A stretch of DNA of 64,000 nucleotides from an uncultured Oscillospiraceae bacterium (lineage in GTDB: Bacteria; Bacillota; Clostridia; Oscillospirales; Ruminococcaceae), in assembly GCA_910584715.1 (NCBI GenBank), contig CAJUAN010000008.1:1-64000 (forward strand). Direction: 5' to 3'. Each line of letters starts with the position of its first letter. Position 1 is the first letter of the stretch. The notes below the pieces were generated by a model that was given only the letters and a program-made list of their open reading frames with translations, did not search any database and was not told where the DNA came from. A program made the position numbers and the translations under genes. Shown here piece after piece: positions 22,090 through 31,802 of the stretch.

Positions 22090-23484
22090 TTACTTAAACA
22101 ACTCCGCCGCGTTAGTGTTGTACTTCTCATCAAGCAGCGTTTCATTGATACGATCCAAAGCAGACTTCGGAAGCAGCGAAAGCAAGTTCCAGCCCAAATC
22201 AAGAGTTTCGTCGATAGAACGGTTTTCATCAAACCTTTGGCTTACAAAATACTTTTCAAATTTTTTACCGAATTCAATATAAGCTTTGTCAAGCTCGGAC
22301 AGCTCTTCCTCTCCGATAACCGAAGCTAAAGCCCTTGCATCCATTACCTTTGCGTAGCAGGCAAAAAGCTGGTTGGAAACGTCCGAATGGTCGGAACGAG
22401 TGTAGCCATCTCCTATTCCGTCTTTCATCAAACGTGAAAGCGACGGCAGAACCGAGATAGGCGGATATATACCCGACTGATCCAGTCCCCTGTCAAGAAC
22501 TATCTGTCCCTCTGTGATGTAGCCGGTAAGGTCGGGAACAGGGTGAGTTATGTCGTCGTTAGGCATGGTAAGAATAGGTATCTGCGTTACCGAACCCTCG
22601 GAGCCTTTTATAACTCCCGCACGCTCATACAGCGAAGCAAGATCCGAGTACAGATATCCCGGAAAACCCTTACGTCCGGGAATCTCTCCCTTTGAGGAGG
22701 AAAACTCACGTACAGCCTCGGCGTAGGATGTCATATCGGTAAGAATTACCAGAATGTGCATATTTTTCTCAAACGCAAGATATTCGGCTGCAGTAAGCGC
22801 GCACCGAGGCGTAAGGATACGTTCGATTATCGGGTCGTTGGAAAGATTCAGGAACATTGCAACCTTTTGCAGAACGCCGCTCTCCTCAAAGCTTCTTCTG
22901 AAATAGTCAGCAACGTCGTTTTTAACGCCCATTGCAGCAAAAACCACTGCGAATTCCTGACCGCTTTCTTCGGCTATCTCGGCCTGACGCACTATCTGTA
23001 CCGCAAGCTTGTTGTGAGAAAGTCCGGAACCGGAAAAAATCGGAAGCTTCTGACCCCTGATAAGAGTCATAAGCGCGTCAATGGAAGAAATTCCCGTATG
23101 AATATAGTTTCTCGGATAGGAACGTGAAACGGGATTCAAGGGCTTTCCGTTGATGTCGGCAGTTTTTTCCGCGTAAATATCGCCCAAGCCGTCCACAGGT
23201 CTGCCCGCGCCATTGAATACTCTGCCCAAAATTTCGGGTGAAAGCGGCATTTCCATTGGTCTGCCCATAAACCTTGTTCTTGTATTTTTAAGGGACAAGC
23301 CGTTTGTACCCTCAAATACCTGCAAAACAGCTTTGTTTCCCGAAATTTCAACAACGCGTCCTATCCTTGCGGAACCGTCGTTCAGACGTATATCCACAAC
23401 CTCGTCATAAGACGCTCTCTCAACTCCGTCAAGAACGACAAGAGGTCCGTTAATTTCATTTAATCCAACATATTGCAGATTCAT
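22090..23484 (-). CDS. ntpB: V-type ATPase subunit B
   Basis: The product has 464 residues. It shares the alpha/beta ATPase fold but lacks a functional Walker A, as expected for the non-catalytic regulatory subunit; the equivalent loop reads FSGSGLSHNKLA. Conserved blocks include GIYPPISVLPSLSRLM and YRSDHSDVSNQL-type sequence (here YTRSDHSDVSNQL). Three B subunits alternate with three A subunits in the head. Its ATG overlaps the stop of ntpA (TAATG). Confidence 0.95.
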   Translation of the reverse strand: MNLQYVGLNEINGPLVVLDGVERASYDEVVDIRLNDGSARIGRVVEISGNKAVLQVFEGTNGLSLKNTRTRFMGRPMEMPLSPEILGRVFNGAGRPVDGLGDIYAEKTADINGKPLNPVSRSYPRNYIHTGISSIDALMTLIRGQKLPIFSGSGLSHNKLAVQIVRQAEIAEESGQEFAVVFAAMGVKNDVADYFRRSFEESGVLQKVAMFLNLSNDPIIERILTPRCALTAAEYLAFEKNMHILVILTDMTSYAEAVREFSSSKGEIPGRKGFPGYLYSDLASLYERAGVIKGSEGSVTQIPILTMPNDDITHPVPDLTGYITEGQIVLDRGLDQSGIYPPISVLPSLSRLMKDGIGDGYTRSDHSDVSNQLFACYAKVMDARALASVIGEEELSELDKAYIEFGKKFEKYFVSQRFDENRSIDETLDLGWNLLSLLPKSALDRINETLLDEKYNTNAAELFK

Positions 23485-25250
23485 TACTTTATGACCTCCG
23501 TTTCAAGGGTGCTTATCTGCCGCGATATGTCATCGGCAAGAGTTTTAAAAAGCTGCGGCCTGTCGTTAGGTATATCGTACTTCATTTTAACGACCTTTTC
23601 AAATATCCCGGCAGATGTGATCGCGTTTACCGTAACTCCCCTGCCGACCGCTTCCATGCATTTGTCATACAAATTAAGGATTACCCCCATCATGTTGAAC
23701 TGCTTTTCAAGGGGTACATAGGTGTCGTCCTTATGGTACGCGTTTTGCTGCAAAAATCCTACACGGACAACACGGGCGATCTCAATGACCAGCTTCTGAT
23801 CTTCGGGGAGAACGTCAGAACCGATAAGCTTTACGATCTCCATAAGCTTGTTTTCCTCGTGGAGAATATTGGCAATTCGTTGGCGGTACGCCAGAAAATT
23901 GGGACTTACCTTTTCACTGTAGTAATCTGCAAGATCGTCTATATATTCGGAATAGCTGTCGTTCCAGTTAATGGCAGGATAGTGCCTTGCGTATGCAAGG
24001 GACTTATCCAGCGCCCAGAAACACCTGACAAAACGCTTGGTGTTCTGAGTTACAGGCTCGGAAAAGTCCGAACCCTGAGGAGAGACTGCACCTATTATCG
24101 AAACAGAACCTTCTTTGCCGTTGAGAGTTTTAACATATCCCGCGCGCTCGTAAAACTCGGAAATTCTCGATGGCAGGTATGCAGGAAAGCCTTCCTCCGC
24201 AGGCATTTCTTCAAGGCGTCCGCTTATTTCGCGGAGAGCCTCCGCCCAGCGCGAAGTGGAGTCAGCCATGATAGCAATGTGGTAACCCATGTCGCGGTAG
24301 TATTCCGCAAGAGTAATACCCGTATAGATAGAAGCCTCACGGGCAGCAACAGGCATATTGGATGTATTTGCAATAAGAACTGTTCTGTCGGTCAGAGCTT
24401 TCCCCGTTCTCGGGTCAACAAGCTCGGAAAATTCCTCCAAAACCTGAGTCATTTCGTTTCCGCGCTCGCCGCAGCCGATGTACACAATAATATCCGCGTC
24501 GCACCATTTTGCAAGCTGATGCTGAGTCATGGTTTTGCCCGTGCCGAAACCTCCCGGAACAGCTGCTGTACCACCCTTTGCAATAGGAGCGATCGTGTCT
24601 ATAACTCGCTGTCCTGTAACAAGCGGCATACTTATAGGAAGTCTTTCTTTAAACGGACGGCTTTTCTTAATGGGCCACTTTTGAACTAACGTAAGCTCTA
24701 CTGTCTTGCCGTCGTCGGTTTTAAGTTCGATTATTTTATCTGTTATCTTGTGCCAGCTGTTTTTAGCGATCCAGACAACTTCTCCGCAAACATTCGGCGG
24801 AACCATACAGCGGTGTTCTATAACAGGCGTTTCAGGGCATGTCGCGTAAATATCGCCTCCGCTGAGACGGTCTCCCTCGGCAACAGTTATGGCTACTTCA
24901 AATTTTTTGTTTGTGTCCAATGCAGGAACATTAGCTCCCTCGGCAATAAAAGCTCCGCTTATTTCCTCAAGCTTTTTGAGGGGACGTTCTATTCCGTCAA
25001 AAATATTGGACAGAATTCCGGGTCCAAGAGTTGCGGACATAGGCATACCGCTGCCCTCTACAGGTTCTCCGGGTTTAAGTCCCGTTGTTGACTCATACAC
25101 CTGAATAGTGGTCTCATCGGAATTTATGCCTATAACCTCACCGATAAGACGTTTTTCACCGACATACACCATTTCAAGCATTGAAAAATCTTTTGTATCT
25201 CTTACCTTAACAACAGGTCCGTTTATGGAAAAAATCGTATTCAAATCCAT
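23484..25250 (-). CDS. ntpA: V-type ATPase catalytic subunit A
   Basis: The product has 588 residues. It has the catalytic P-loop GGFGTGKTM, the ADSTSRWAEALREISGRL signature and the long non-homologous insertion characteristic of A/V-type A subunits (about residues 110-190). It hydrolyses or makes ATP and drives rotation. AAGGAGGT precedes the ATG. It is joined to ntpB by overlapping codons. Confidence 0.97.
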   Translation of the reverse strand: MDLNTIFSINGPVVKVRDTKDFSMLEMVYVGEKRLIGEVIGINSDETTIQVYESTTGLKPGEPVEGSGMPMSATLGPGILSNIFDGIERPLKKLEEISGAFIAEGANVPALDTNKKFEVAITVAEGDRLSGGDIYATCPETPVIEHRCMVPPNVCGEVVWIAKNSWHKITDKIIELKTDDGKTVELTLVQKWPIKKSRPFKERLPISMPLVTGQRVIDTIAPIAKGGTAAVPGGFGTGKTMTQHQLAKWCDADIIVYIGCGERGNEMTQVLEEFSELVDPRTGKALTDRTVLIANTSNMPVAAREASIYTGITLAEYYRDMGYHIAIMADSTSRWAEALREISGRLEEMPAEEGFPAYLPSRISEFYERAGYVKTLNGKEGSVSIIGAVSPQGSDFSEPVTQNTKRFVRCFWALDKSLAYARHYPAINWNDSYSEYIDDLADYYSEKVSPNFLAYRQRIANILHEENKLMEIVKLIGSDVLPEDQKLVIEIARVVRVGFLQQNAYHKDDTYVPLEKQFNMMGVILNLYDKCMEAVGRGVTVNAITSAGIFEKVVKMKYDIPNDRPQLFKTLADDISRQISTLETEVIK

Positions 25251-25278
25251 ACCTCCTTATTGAGAGACTATGCCCATA

Positions 25279-25866
25279 TTATTCGGCAAAAACATTTTTT
25301 TCCGTAAAAACGCGCCTTTGCTCCTCCACAGCCGAATCAAAGGTCTTATCTGAAATAATACCCTTTTCGGCATTATAGACTGACAATCCACCGAGCCGTA
25401 TTTTTTCATCGGGCAAAAACTCCGCATTGCAGGACGGAATAGCTTTTTTCAGCGTGTCAGCGTACTTCATATCGTCAGGTGAAAGAAATATTTCAGAGTT
25501 GTCGGAAACGTGCATAAGCAGCAAATTTTTTATCAGCAGATTAACATACTTCTGATCTTTGCGAAACTCTGCAAGTTTTTTTTCAACTGCATCGAAAACT
25601 GTATCGGCAAGCTCGTCGCGGTGCTCTATAACTGATTTTTTCATATTAAGCTCGGCTTTTGACACGTCACGTAAATATATGCTGCCGTTTTTTAAGGAAG
25701 CCGAACCGTTAATTTTTACCGTTTCAGCTGCCGAGAAGCTTTCAGCCTCGGCAAGAACAGCTTTTCTTCTTTCTTCAGCGTCCGCAAGAATACGGCTCAC
25801 TTCCACGTCGATCTCATCGTTAACCGCGTCTATGAATACTTTCAGCTTTTCATTTTTATTGTCCAT
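25279..25866 (-). CDS. ntpE: V-type ATPase subunit E (peripheral stalk)
   Basis: The product has 195 residues with AAGGAGAATTCTG before the ATG. The N-terminal half is a long charged helix (VSRILADAEERRKAVLAEAESF) that forms the peripheral stalk coiled coil with subunit G; the C-terminal half is globular and caps the head. Divergent in sequence but correct in size, fold pattern and operon position. Confidence 0.85.
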   Translation of the reverse strand: MDNKNEKLKVFIDAVNDEIDVEVSRILADAEERRKAVLAEAESFSAAETVKINGSASLKNGSIYLRDVSKAELNMKKSVIEHRDELADTVFDAVEKKLAEFRKDQKYVNLLIKNLLLMHVSDNSEIFLSPDDMKYADTLKKAIPSCNAEFLPDEKIRLGGLSVYNAEKGIISDKTFDSAVEEQRRVFTEKNVFAE

Positions 25867-25903
25867 CAGAATTCTCCTTTTAGGCAGAATAGAAAGAACA
25901 CGC

Positions 25904-26212
25904 TTACAGCTTTAATCCGATAGCGGATTCAATATAGCTTGATATCGTTTCATTGATATTTGATGTAGCGTGACGGTCGGGTATCTCCACAATAAGCGGC
26001 TGTCTACGGTTCAGCTTATAATCGTAAACAAGTTCTCTGCACAGCTTTACCAGCTTTTCGGTAATAAGTACCACGGCGATGTTCTTATCGTCCGCTGCGT
26101 TAAGCAAAGCTTCACGTACTTCGTCCGGCTTGTGGACGACTACACCTTCAATACCCGCAAGTCTCATTCCCATCTGAGTATCCACATTATCGCTTATTAA
26201 GTAAAAGCGCAT
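25904..26212 (-). CDS. ntpF: V-type ATPase subunit F
   Basis: From ATG 26212 (CGGAGGCTGTT directly upstream) the product has 102 residues; a longer upstream reading lacks a ribosome binding site. It opens MRFYLISDNVDTQMGMRLAG, typical of subunit F, with the LITEKLV segment in the middle. F binds D and helps regulate rotation in the central stalk. Confidence 0.88.
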   Translation of the reverse strand: MRFYLISDNVDTQMGMRLAGIEGVVVHKPDEVREALLNAADDKNIAVVLITEKLVKLCRELVYDYKLNRRQPLIVEIPDRHATSNINETISSYIESAIGLKL

Positions 26213-26225
26213 AACAGCCTCCGTT

Positions 26226-26681
26226 TTAAACAAACAGCATACACAAAGCAACTATAAATCCGTAAAGCGCGCAGGCTTCACCAAGAGCAACGAATATCAG
26301 CGCTTTTGAGAAAGACTTGGGATCCTCGCTTACTGCGCCTATGGCTGCAGGAGCCGCCGCTGCAATAGCGATACCGCCGCCTATGGCTCCAAGACCTACC
26401 GCAAGAGCAGAGGCAATGTACATTAATCCGTCTGAATTGTCGTTGTCCTCATCTTCATTAGCTTCAACGGAAACCGAAGTATCACTACCCTCATTATCGG
26501 CATAAGCGTTTAAGCCAAAAGGAAGTACAGCACAAATTGCCATTACTCCAAAAAAAGCGCAGAAGTTTACTAAAAAGGCGTTTTTAATAGATTTGCCGCT
26601 TTTACGCTTTTTGAGCGCGGAAAGGATAGGCAGCATAAGGAGTCCTAAAACAACTGCGGGAATCAAAAAATAAATAAGCAT
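26226..26681 (-). CDS. ntpK: V-type ATPase membrane-ring subunit K
   Basis: From ATG 26681 (TTTGGAGGATTTTGTT upstream) the product has 151 residues. Residues 86-115 and 126-151 form the conserved ring hairpin, with ion-carrying Glu135 in VALGEACALYG. The N-terminal half is two divergent helices (1-21 and 35-58) joined to it by a strongly acidic loop (61-85, with ten Asp/Glu). No glutamine is seen at the place used for sodium in the well-studied enterococcal ring, so the ion cannot be assigned. It forms the rotating ring in the membrane. Confidence 0.85.
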   Translation of the reverse strand: MLIYFLIPAVVLGLLMLPILSALKKRKSGKSIKNAFLVNFCAFFGVMAICAVLPFGLNAYADNEGSDTSVSVEANEDEDNDNSDGLMYIASALAVGLGAIGGGIAIAAAAPAAIGAVSEDPKSFSKALIFVALGEACALYGFIVALCMLFV

Positions 26682-26701
26682 AACAAAATCCTCCAAAAAT
26701 T

Positions 26702-28639
26702 TTATTCTATGGTTTCGTCGTAGTTTATTTTAACGGGCGTAAAGGGTACGCCGTCGCCCGAATAAAAACGTGAAAACAGCTCGTAAAATTCCAGACGCAT
26801 TGCTTGAATGCATACCAGCAGCGCCTCGATGCCCATTACAAAAACGTTTCCGAAAACTACCATAACAGGCGAAGCGGCAGCCGACATTCCTTTTGCCAGA
26901 GCCATTACAACCAGCATCATCGAAGCATGTGAAATGGCAAATCCACCCACGCGCACAAATGAAAGAGAGTTAGATACATAGCTGAGCAGAAACTCGAATA
27001 CTTCAAAGAAATTTGACGCGATAAAGTCGCCCACGCCGCCTTCCATTTTATATTTTTTACCTTTAACAAGACAAGCGAGCGGCTCTCTCATAAACATCAT
27101 TATCAGCGGGAGAACAATGAGCAGCAGCACATACGGAACGCTGAACACTTTTACTCCAAGCAGCGTTCCAACCAGTCCGCCGAGTATCGAACCGAAAAAT
27201 ACAAGACCTGCAATACCGTTATTGCTGAACAGAGCGTTTTCATAATCTCTGTTCTTGATTCCCGATACAATATTTATCAGTATCGAAATGATTATCAGGA
27301 ATACGCCGAGCGCAATAGTCGCCACAAGTATGGGAGCAACATTGTCCATGACCTTCAGAGGCAGGAAAGATATGCCCAGCTTTTCATATACCGGGTCAAG
27401 AAGCTCCTCATAACCGAAAACGCTTCCGTAAAGCAGTCCGAAAATTGCTCCCGAGATCCCCACTCTTGAAATTATAGGCCCCATCGGCCATTTTTTGAAC
27501 TTACCCATAAGCGCGCCGAAAATTGCAAGCACAAGTCCTTGTCCGAAATCGCCGAACATTATTCCGAACAGCAGCATATAGGTTATCGCCACAAAATTTG
27601 TAGGGTTCATACTGTTGTAGGACGGCAGACCGTACATTTCCACAAACATTGAAAAAGGTCTTGAAAACCAATTATTTTTCAGCTTTATCGGAGGCGGGAT
27701 CTTACCGTTCATATCGGCGTGCTGAAGCGATACCGAAACGCTTTCAAGGTTTCCAAACATTCCCGCAAAGCGTTCAGAATCACTTCTCGGGACAAATCCC
27801 ACTATATGGAATTTATCCTTTACAATAACAGCCTTGTTTCTTAAGTCAAAGTTGTCATGCTGTGTTTTGAGACGAGAAAATATCTTACAGAGTTTTTCCG
27901 TTTTCATAAGCATAAATTCGTCCAGCTTTTTAACGCTGTCCTCAATAGCCTTTTTGTCCTCTTCAACCATTCTGTGAAGTTCAGAGGAAGCCGTCTCCGC
28001 GTCGCCGTGTACAAAATCAGGAATGTGAGTTCTCTCAAAATAGAGATTATCGAATATCTCCTCGACCTCGTCAAGATATGCGACGGGAACCAGATACATA
28101 CCCCAATAGTATTCCTGCTCCTGACTGAAGTGGAAAAAGAAAAACGGTTTGTCATCATAATACGGCAGCTTTGCAAAGCTGTCGGCAGGAAGACGTCCCA
28201 TGCGTATTTTTATATGTTCGCAATGAAATATCTGCTGAAAATCTGCGGTTATCCCTTGCAAATGATCCACCTGATACATAGCCTGTTCATGAATGGAAAG
28301 CTGTTCCCTCGCCCTTTTTTCAGTGGCTTTATACTCGTCAAGAGTAATGCTTACGTCAGTCAGATACCTGTCCAGAATAGGAAGACTGTCCTTTTCCATA
28401 TCGGAATAGTCCATGCTTTTGAATTCAATTCCGGATCGGGCGGAAATTTCATTAAGCTTTTTTAACAGCGGCGTATAGGGGTTTTCCTCTTTAAGAGCTG
28501 TATATCCGCTTTTCTTATTGGCAACCTTTGAAGCCGACTCAATGTGAAAACATCCGCAGTCACTTAGTTTGACAAGCACTGCGTTCAGATCGTTCGTATG
28601 ACCCGAAATATTCACAAATTCCATTTTTTCAATAGACAC
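26702..28639 (-). CDS. ntpI: V-type ATPase subunit I (membrane stator)
   Basis: The product has 645 residues from a GTG start. The N-terminal 330 residues are cytosolic with long coiled-coil parts that connect to the peripheral stalks. The C-terminal half has seven or eight membrane helices, including the FGDFGQG motif and the SFVRVGGFAISHASMM block containing the key arginine of the ion half-channel. It provides the path for ions past subunit K. Confidence 0.93.
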   Translation of the reverse strand: MSIEKMEFVNISGHTNDLNAVLVKLSDCGCFHIESASKVANKKSGYTALKEENPYTPLLKKLNEISARSGIEFKSMDYSDMEKDSLPILDRYLTDVSITLDEYKATEKRAREQLSIHEQAMYQVDHLQGITADFQQIFHCEHIKIRMGRLPADSFAKLPYYDDKPFFFFHFSQEQEYYWGMYLVPVAYLDEVEEIFDNLYFERTHIPDFVHGDAETASSELHRMVEEDKKAIEDSVKKLDEFMLMKTEKLCKIFSRLKTQHDNFDLRNKAVIVKDKFHIVGFVPRSDSERFAGMFGNLESVSVSLQHADMNGKIPPPIKLKNNWFSRPFSMFVEMYGLPSYNSMNPTNFVAITYMLLFGIMFGDFGQGLVLAIFGALMGKFKKWPMGPIISRVGISGAIFGLLYGSVFGYEELLDPVYEKLGISFLPLKVMDNVAPILVATIALGVFLIIISILINIVSGIKNRDYENALFSNNGIAGLVFFGSILGGLVGTLLGVKVFSVPYVLLLIVLPLIMMFMREPLACLVKGKKYKMEGGVGDFIASNFFEVFEFLLSYVSNSLSFVRVGGFAISHASMMLVVMALAKGMSAAASPVMVVFGNVFVMGIEALLVCIQAMRLEFYELFSRFYSGDGVPFTPVKINYDETIE

Positions 28640-28678
28640 CTGACTGTCACCTCTTTATATTCTATCGGGGAGAATTCC

Positions 28679-29710
28679 CTAAGTTATAACAAGCGATGCG
28701 ATCTTATTTGACTCAACGCCGTATCTTATGCCTTCGATAATACTTATGATATTCTGGACTTCTGTCTCCAAGAGGAAAATAAAGGCGTAAACACTAAGCG
28801 GTGCAGAACCTGAACGCCTGAGAATGCTTCTTGCGTGTTTGTATCTCAGTCTGCGGGCGCTTTGTTCAAGATCAGTTATGTCATATCCGTTTTTAATGAT
28901 CTGCTTTCCGTAATAAGTTTTTGAAAAACGCCTAATAAATTCCTCCGCATTTGGAGCGCTGTATATTTCCCGATGTCTTTCCGCGGTGAGCCTGCCGTAA
29001 ATGGTAAGCATATCTTTTTCTATCTCATCTTCCGATTCTCCGAAATATGCGGTAAGACGGTAGGAATTTATAATATTGATAAAATCAATTTCAGTTTCAA
29101 GAAAAGAAATAAACTGCTTGGAATCGCTGCTTCTGAAATCTGCGGAACTTCTGAGCATATTTATAAAGTACGTTCTTAGCAGGGTCTCGCATTTTGTAAC
29201 GTCTACTTTACCGTTCTCATCAGTAGATATTTCTTTCAGCACGCTGTAATAACGAGTTCTTTTAAGGAAATCAAGGAGTCCCTTAAAATCGTTTATCTTT
29301 GCAAGCTCCAGCAGGTCGAACGACGTAAGATGATTTATATAAACCGGAACGTCTTGAATAAGCTTGTCTGAACCCGCATTTATGCAACGTATGCACCTGA
29401 GTATCTCGTCGATTTCGGTCTGGATTATTTTATAGTTGTAGAACTTCTGCTTTGAGATATGCTCAAATCCGGTGATCCTCATGTACGTCTCAAAAACGCT
29501 TCTTCTCAGCAGATTTTCAAGCAGTCCTCTGTGAATGGTGTTCGTATCTATCGAAGCGAGAAGCTTGCTGTAGTATGTGTTCTTTTTAAGGTAATCCGCA
29601 ACTTCCGAAACGCTCTGCCTATTCATCATTTCGGTATAATCCTGAGGCTTCAGGCGTTTACCGTATATTGCCATTATCTTTGCCACAGTGGCATTGTAGT
29701 TTTTTTGCAC
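28679..29710 (-). CDS. ntpC: V-type ATPase subunit C
   Basis: The product has 343 residues from a GTG start. It is all helical, with the early YGKRLKPQDYTEMM and later FINIINSYRLTAYF-type segments of the archaeal/V-type C subunit (AhaC/NtpC). It links the central stalk to the ring. It follows the small stalk subunit gene. Confidence 0.88.
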   Translation of the reverse strand: MQKNYNATVAKIMAIYGKRLKPQDYTEMMNRQSVSEVADYLKKNTYYSKLLASIDTNTIHRGLLENLLRRSVFETYMRITGFEHISKQKFYNYKIIQTEIDEILRCIRCINAGSDKLIQDVPVYINHLTSFDLLELAKINDFKGLLDFLKRTRYYSVLKEISTDENGKVDVTKCETLLRTYFINMLRSSADFRSSDSKQFISFLETEIDFINIINSYRLTAYFGESEDEIEKDMLTIYGRLTAERHREIYSAPNAEEFIRRFSKTYYGKQIIKNGYDITDLEQSARRLRYKHARSILRRSGSAPLSVYAFIFLLETEVQNIISIIEGIRYGVESNKIASLVIT

Positions 29711-29776
29711 GGCAAAGGCACTCCTTTCCCGAAAAATAGATTCTCTTATGTCTGCTCTGTCTTAGGAGAGAAAACG

Positions 29777-30091
29777 TCAGATCATTGTTATAACAGCATT
29801 AAAGATGTCATCTTCCCATTCGGCGTGATGTTTTTCGTATACGCTGTCAAGACGTTTTATTTCATCGTCCCTTTTTCGTTCTATTTCTGCAAGCTTTTCA
29901 TTGGTTTTATTCTTTTCGTCAAGGCTGATTTTCTTGACCGTTTCCTCGGCTTCTTTAAGTTTGCCGCTGATGATTCTTTCTTTTTCAGCCTCAGCTTCGG
30001 CAATTATTTTATCTTTTTTTTGTCTGGCTTCTTTAAGACGAGTTTGTGCATTCTGTTCAATCTCAAGAATACTTGTAATAATATTTTCCAT
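29777..30091 (-). CDS. ntpG: V-type ATPase stalk subunit G/H
   Basis: The product has 104 residues and is almost entirely a charged coiled coil, repeatedly Lys/Glu with Ala and Ile (EARQKKDKIIAEAEAEKE). GGGTGGTTGA precedes the ATG. It would pair with subunit E in the peripheral stalk. It is the first gene of the ATPase set; no promoter stands out directly before it. Confidence 0.8.
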   Translation of the reverse strand: MENIITSILEIEQNAQTRLKEARQKKDKIIAEAEAEKERIISGKLKEAEETVKKISLDEKNKTNEKLAEIERKRDDEIKRLDSVYEKHHAEWEDDIFNAVITMI

Positions 30092-30118
30092 TCAACCACC
30101 CTTTTGGTACGCGGATAA

Positions 30119-30144
30119 TCCTGCCGAAAGTCATAACGGCAGGA
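30119..30144. repeat. Hairpin between the UPF0210 gene and the V-ATPase operon
   Basis: An 8-bp TCCTGCCG/CGGCAGGA stem with a 10-base loop lies between two leftward genes. The T-run is on the plus-strand side, so it is a poor terminator for the leftward transcript. It may be a partial terminator or an mRNA processing hairpin. Confidence 0.5.
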
Positions 30145-30156
30145 CTTTTTACAAAA

Positions 30157-31512
30157 CTAATTTTTAAGGCTGTGAAGAGGCGCAGGAATTTGTCCTCCCC
30201 TGCCGATAAATTTAGACGGAGAATAAGTGTTCACGTGCATAACCGGACCTTTTCCGAAAAGCCCGCCCCAGTCAAGAACGTCTCCCTCTTTCATTCCTAT
30301 TGCGGGGATCACTCTTACCGCGGTAGTTTTGCCGTTCACCATGCCGATAGCGGCTTCGTCGGCAATTATCGCGGAAATAACATCGTCCGTAGTATCCCCC
30401 GGAATGCAAATCATATCCAGACCAACGGAGCATACCGCGGTCATGGCTTCAAGCTTTTCAATTGAAAGAGCACCACATTCGGCGGCTTCTATCATACCCG
30501 CATCCTCGGAAACGGGAATAAACGCTCCGGAAAGTCCGCCTATTCTGGAGCAAGCCATTACACCGCCTTTTTTAACAGCGTCGTTAAGCAAAGCAAGCGC
30601 AGCGGTTGTTCCGCAGGCTCCGCAGCGTTCCAGACCTATCTCTTCAAGGATATGTGCAACACTGTCTCCTACCGCGGGAGTAGGAGCCAGAGAAAGATCG
30701 ACGATACCGAACGGAACGCCGAGCCTTTCGGACGCGGTAACTCCAACAAGCTGTCCCACGCGTGTAATTTTATATGAGGTTTTCTTTATAACATCTGAAA
30801 TTCCGGTAATGTCAGCGTCGGGATATTTTTTCAACGCCGAACGCACTACGCCCGGACCCGAAACTCCGACGTTGATAATGCAATCAGGCTCCCCGACTCC
30901 ATGAAAAGCTCCCGCCATAAAAGGGTTATCCTCGACGGCGTTGCAGAACACAACAAGCTTAGCTGCTCCGAAGCACTGGTTATCAACGGTAAGTTCCGCG
31001 CTTTTCTTTACGATTCTTCCCATAATTTTGCAAGCGTCAAGATTGATACCGGTTTTGGTGGAGCCGATGTTTACCGACGAGCACACGCAAGTCGTCGAAG
31101 CCAAAGCCTCCGGTATTGATTCGATAAGCCTCTCATCTCCTGCCGAAAAGCCTTTCTGCACCAAAGCGGAATATCCGCCGATAAGATTTACACCGCAGAC
31201 CTTTGCGGCTTTTTCCATTGTAAGAGCAAACTTTACAGGACTTGCATTACAGGCAGCTGAAACGATAGCGATAGGCGTAACGGAAATACGCTTATTTATA
31301 ATAGGTATGCCGTATTCCTTTTCTATGTCCTCCCCTACCTTAACAAGGTTCCGGGCGCAGCGTGTTATTTTATCATAGACTTTATCGCAAGCCCTGTCAA
31401 TATCGCTGTCAATGCAGTCGAGAAGCGAAATTCCCATTGTTATAGTGCGAATGTCAAGACATTCGTCCTGGATCATGCGAATGGTTTCAAGTATATCGTG
31501 AACATTGATCAT
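30157..31512 (-). CDS. UPF0210/PFL-family protein
   Basis: The product has 451 residues with GATAGGAGACTGTCT before the ATG. It matches the UPF0210 (DUF711-like) family: MGISLLDCID near the start, the NLIGGYSALVQKG and PGVVRSAL blocks, RCGACGTTAALALLNDA, and the glycine-rich GRGGQIPAPLHSL at the end. These proteins are fairly common in Clostridia, usually next to an ACT-domain gene as here. Their reaction is not established. Confidence 0.85.
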   Translation of the reverse strand: MINVHDILETIRMIQDECLDIRTITMGISLLDCIDSDIDRACDKVYDKITRCARNLVKVGEDIEKEYGIPIINKRISVTPIAIVSAACNASPVKFALTMEKAAKVCGVNLIGGYSALVQKGFSAGDERLIESIPEALASTTCVCSSVNIGSTKTGINLDACKIMGRIVKKSAELTVDNQCFGAAKLVVFCNAVEDNPFMAGAFHGVGEPDCIINVGVSGPGVVRSALKKYPDADITGISDVIKKTSYKITRVGQLVGVTASERLGVPFGIVDLSLAPTPAVGDSVAHILEEIGLERCGACGTTAALALLNDAVKKGGVMACSRIGGLSGAFIPVSEDAGMIEAAECGALSIEKLEAMTAVCSVGLDMICIPGDTTDDVISAIIADEAAIGMVNGKTTAVRVIPAIGMKEGDVLDWGGLFGKGPVMHVNTYSPSKFIGRGGQIPAPLHSLKN

Positions 31513-31532
31513 AGACAGTCTCCTATCAAAGG

Positions 31533-31802
31533 TTAAATTCTGTGCATGGACTCGAAGATTTCTTCATGCATGGTATGAATCTGAAGTCCAAGCTCTTCGC
31601 CCAGACGGTTCATTCTGTTAACAAGCTCAGTAAAATCTTTATTCAGCTTGGAAATATCCACCAGCATGATCATAGCAAATAAGTCCTGAAGTACGCTTTG
31701 GGTAACCTCTATTACATTGGCATTATATTCCGTGCAGATACTGCTTACCTTTGCGAGGATACCGACCGTATCCTTACCGATCACCGTAACAACTGCTCTC
31801 AT
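31533..31802 (-). CDS. ACT-domain regulatory protein (UPF0237 type)
   Basis: From ATG 31802 (GGAGGTTTTGTTG upstream) the product has 89 residues, a single ACT domain: MRAVVTVIGKDTVGILAKVS at the start, then VTQSVLQDLFAMIMLVD. ACT domains bind small metabolites, mostly amino acids. It forms a two-gene unit with the UPF0210 gene 20 bp downstream and likely senses a ligand for it. Confidence 0.85.
   Translation of the reverse strand: MRAVVTVIGKDTVGILAKVSSICTEYNANVIEVTQSVLQDLFAMIMLVDISKLNKDFTELVNRMNRLGEELGLQIHTMHEEIFESMHRI

Noticed and set aside
23733..24689. 318-residue plus-strand open frame opposite ntpA
   Set aside because: Antisense to the catalytic subunit gene; composition is Cys/Arg-rich as expected for a shadow frame.
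30719..31119. Plus-strand open frames opposite the UPF0210 gene
   Set aside because: Antisense to a clear coding region and without ribosome binding sites.
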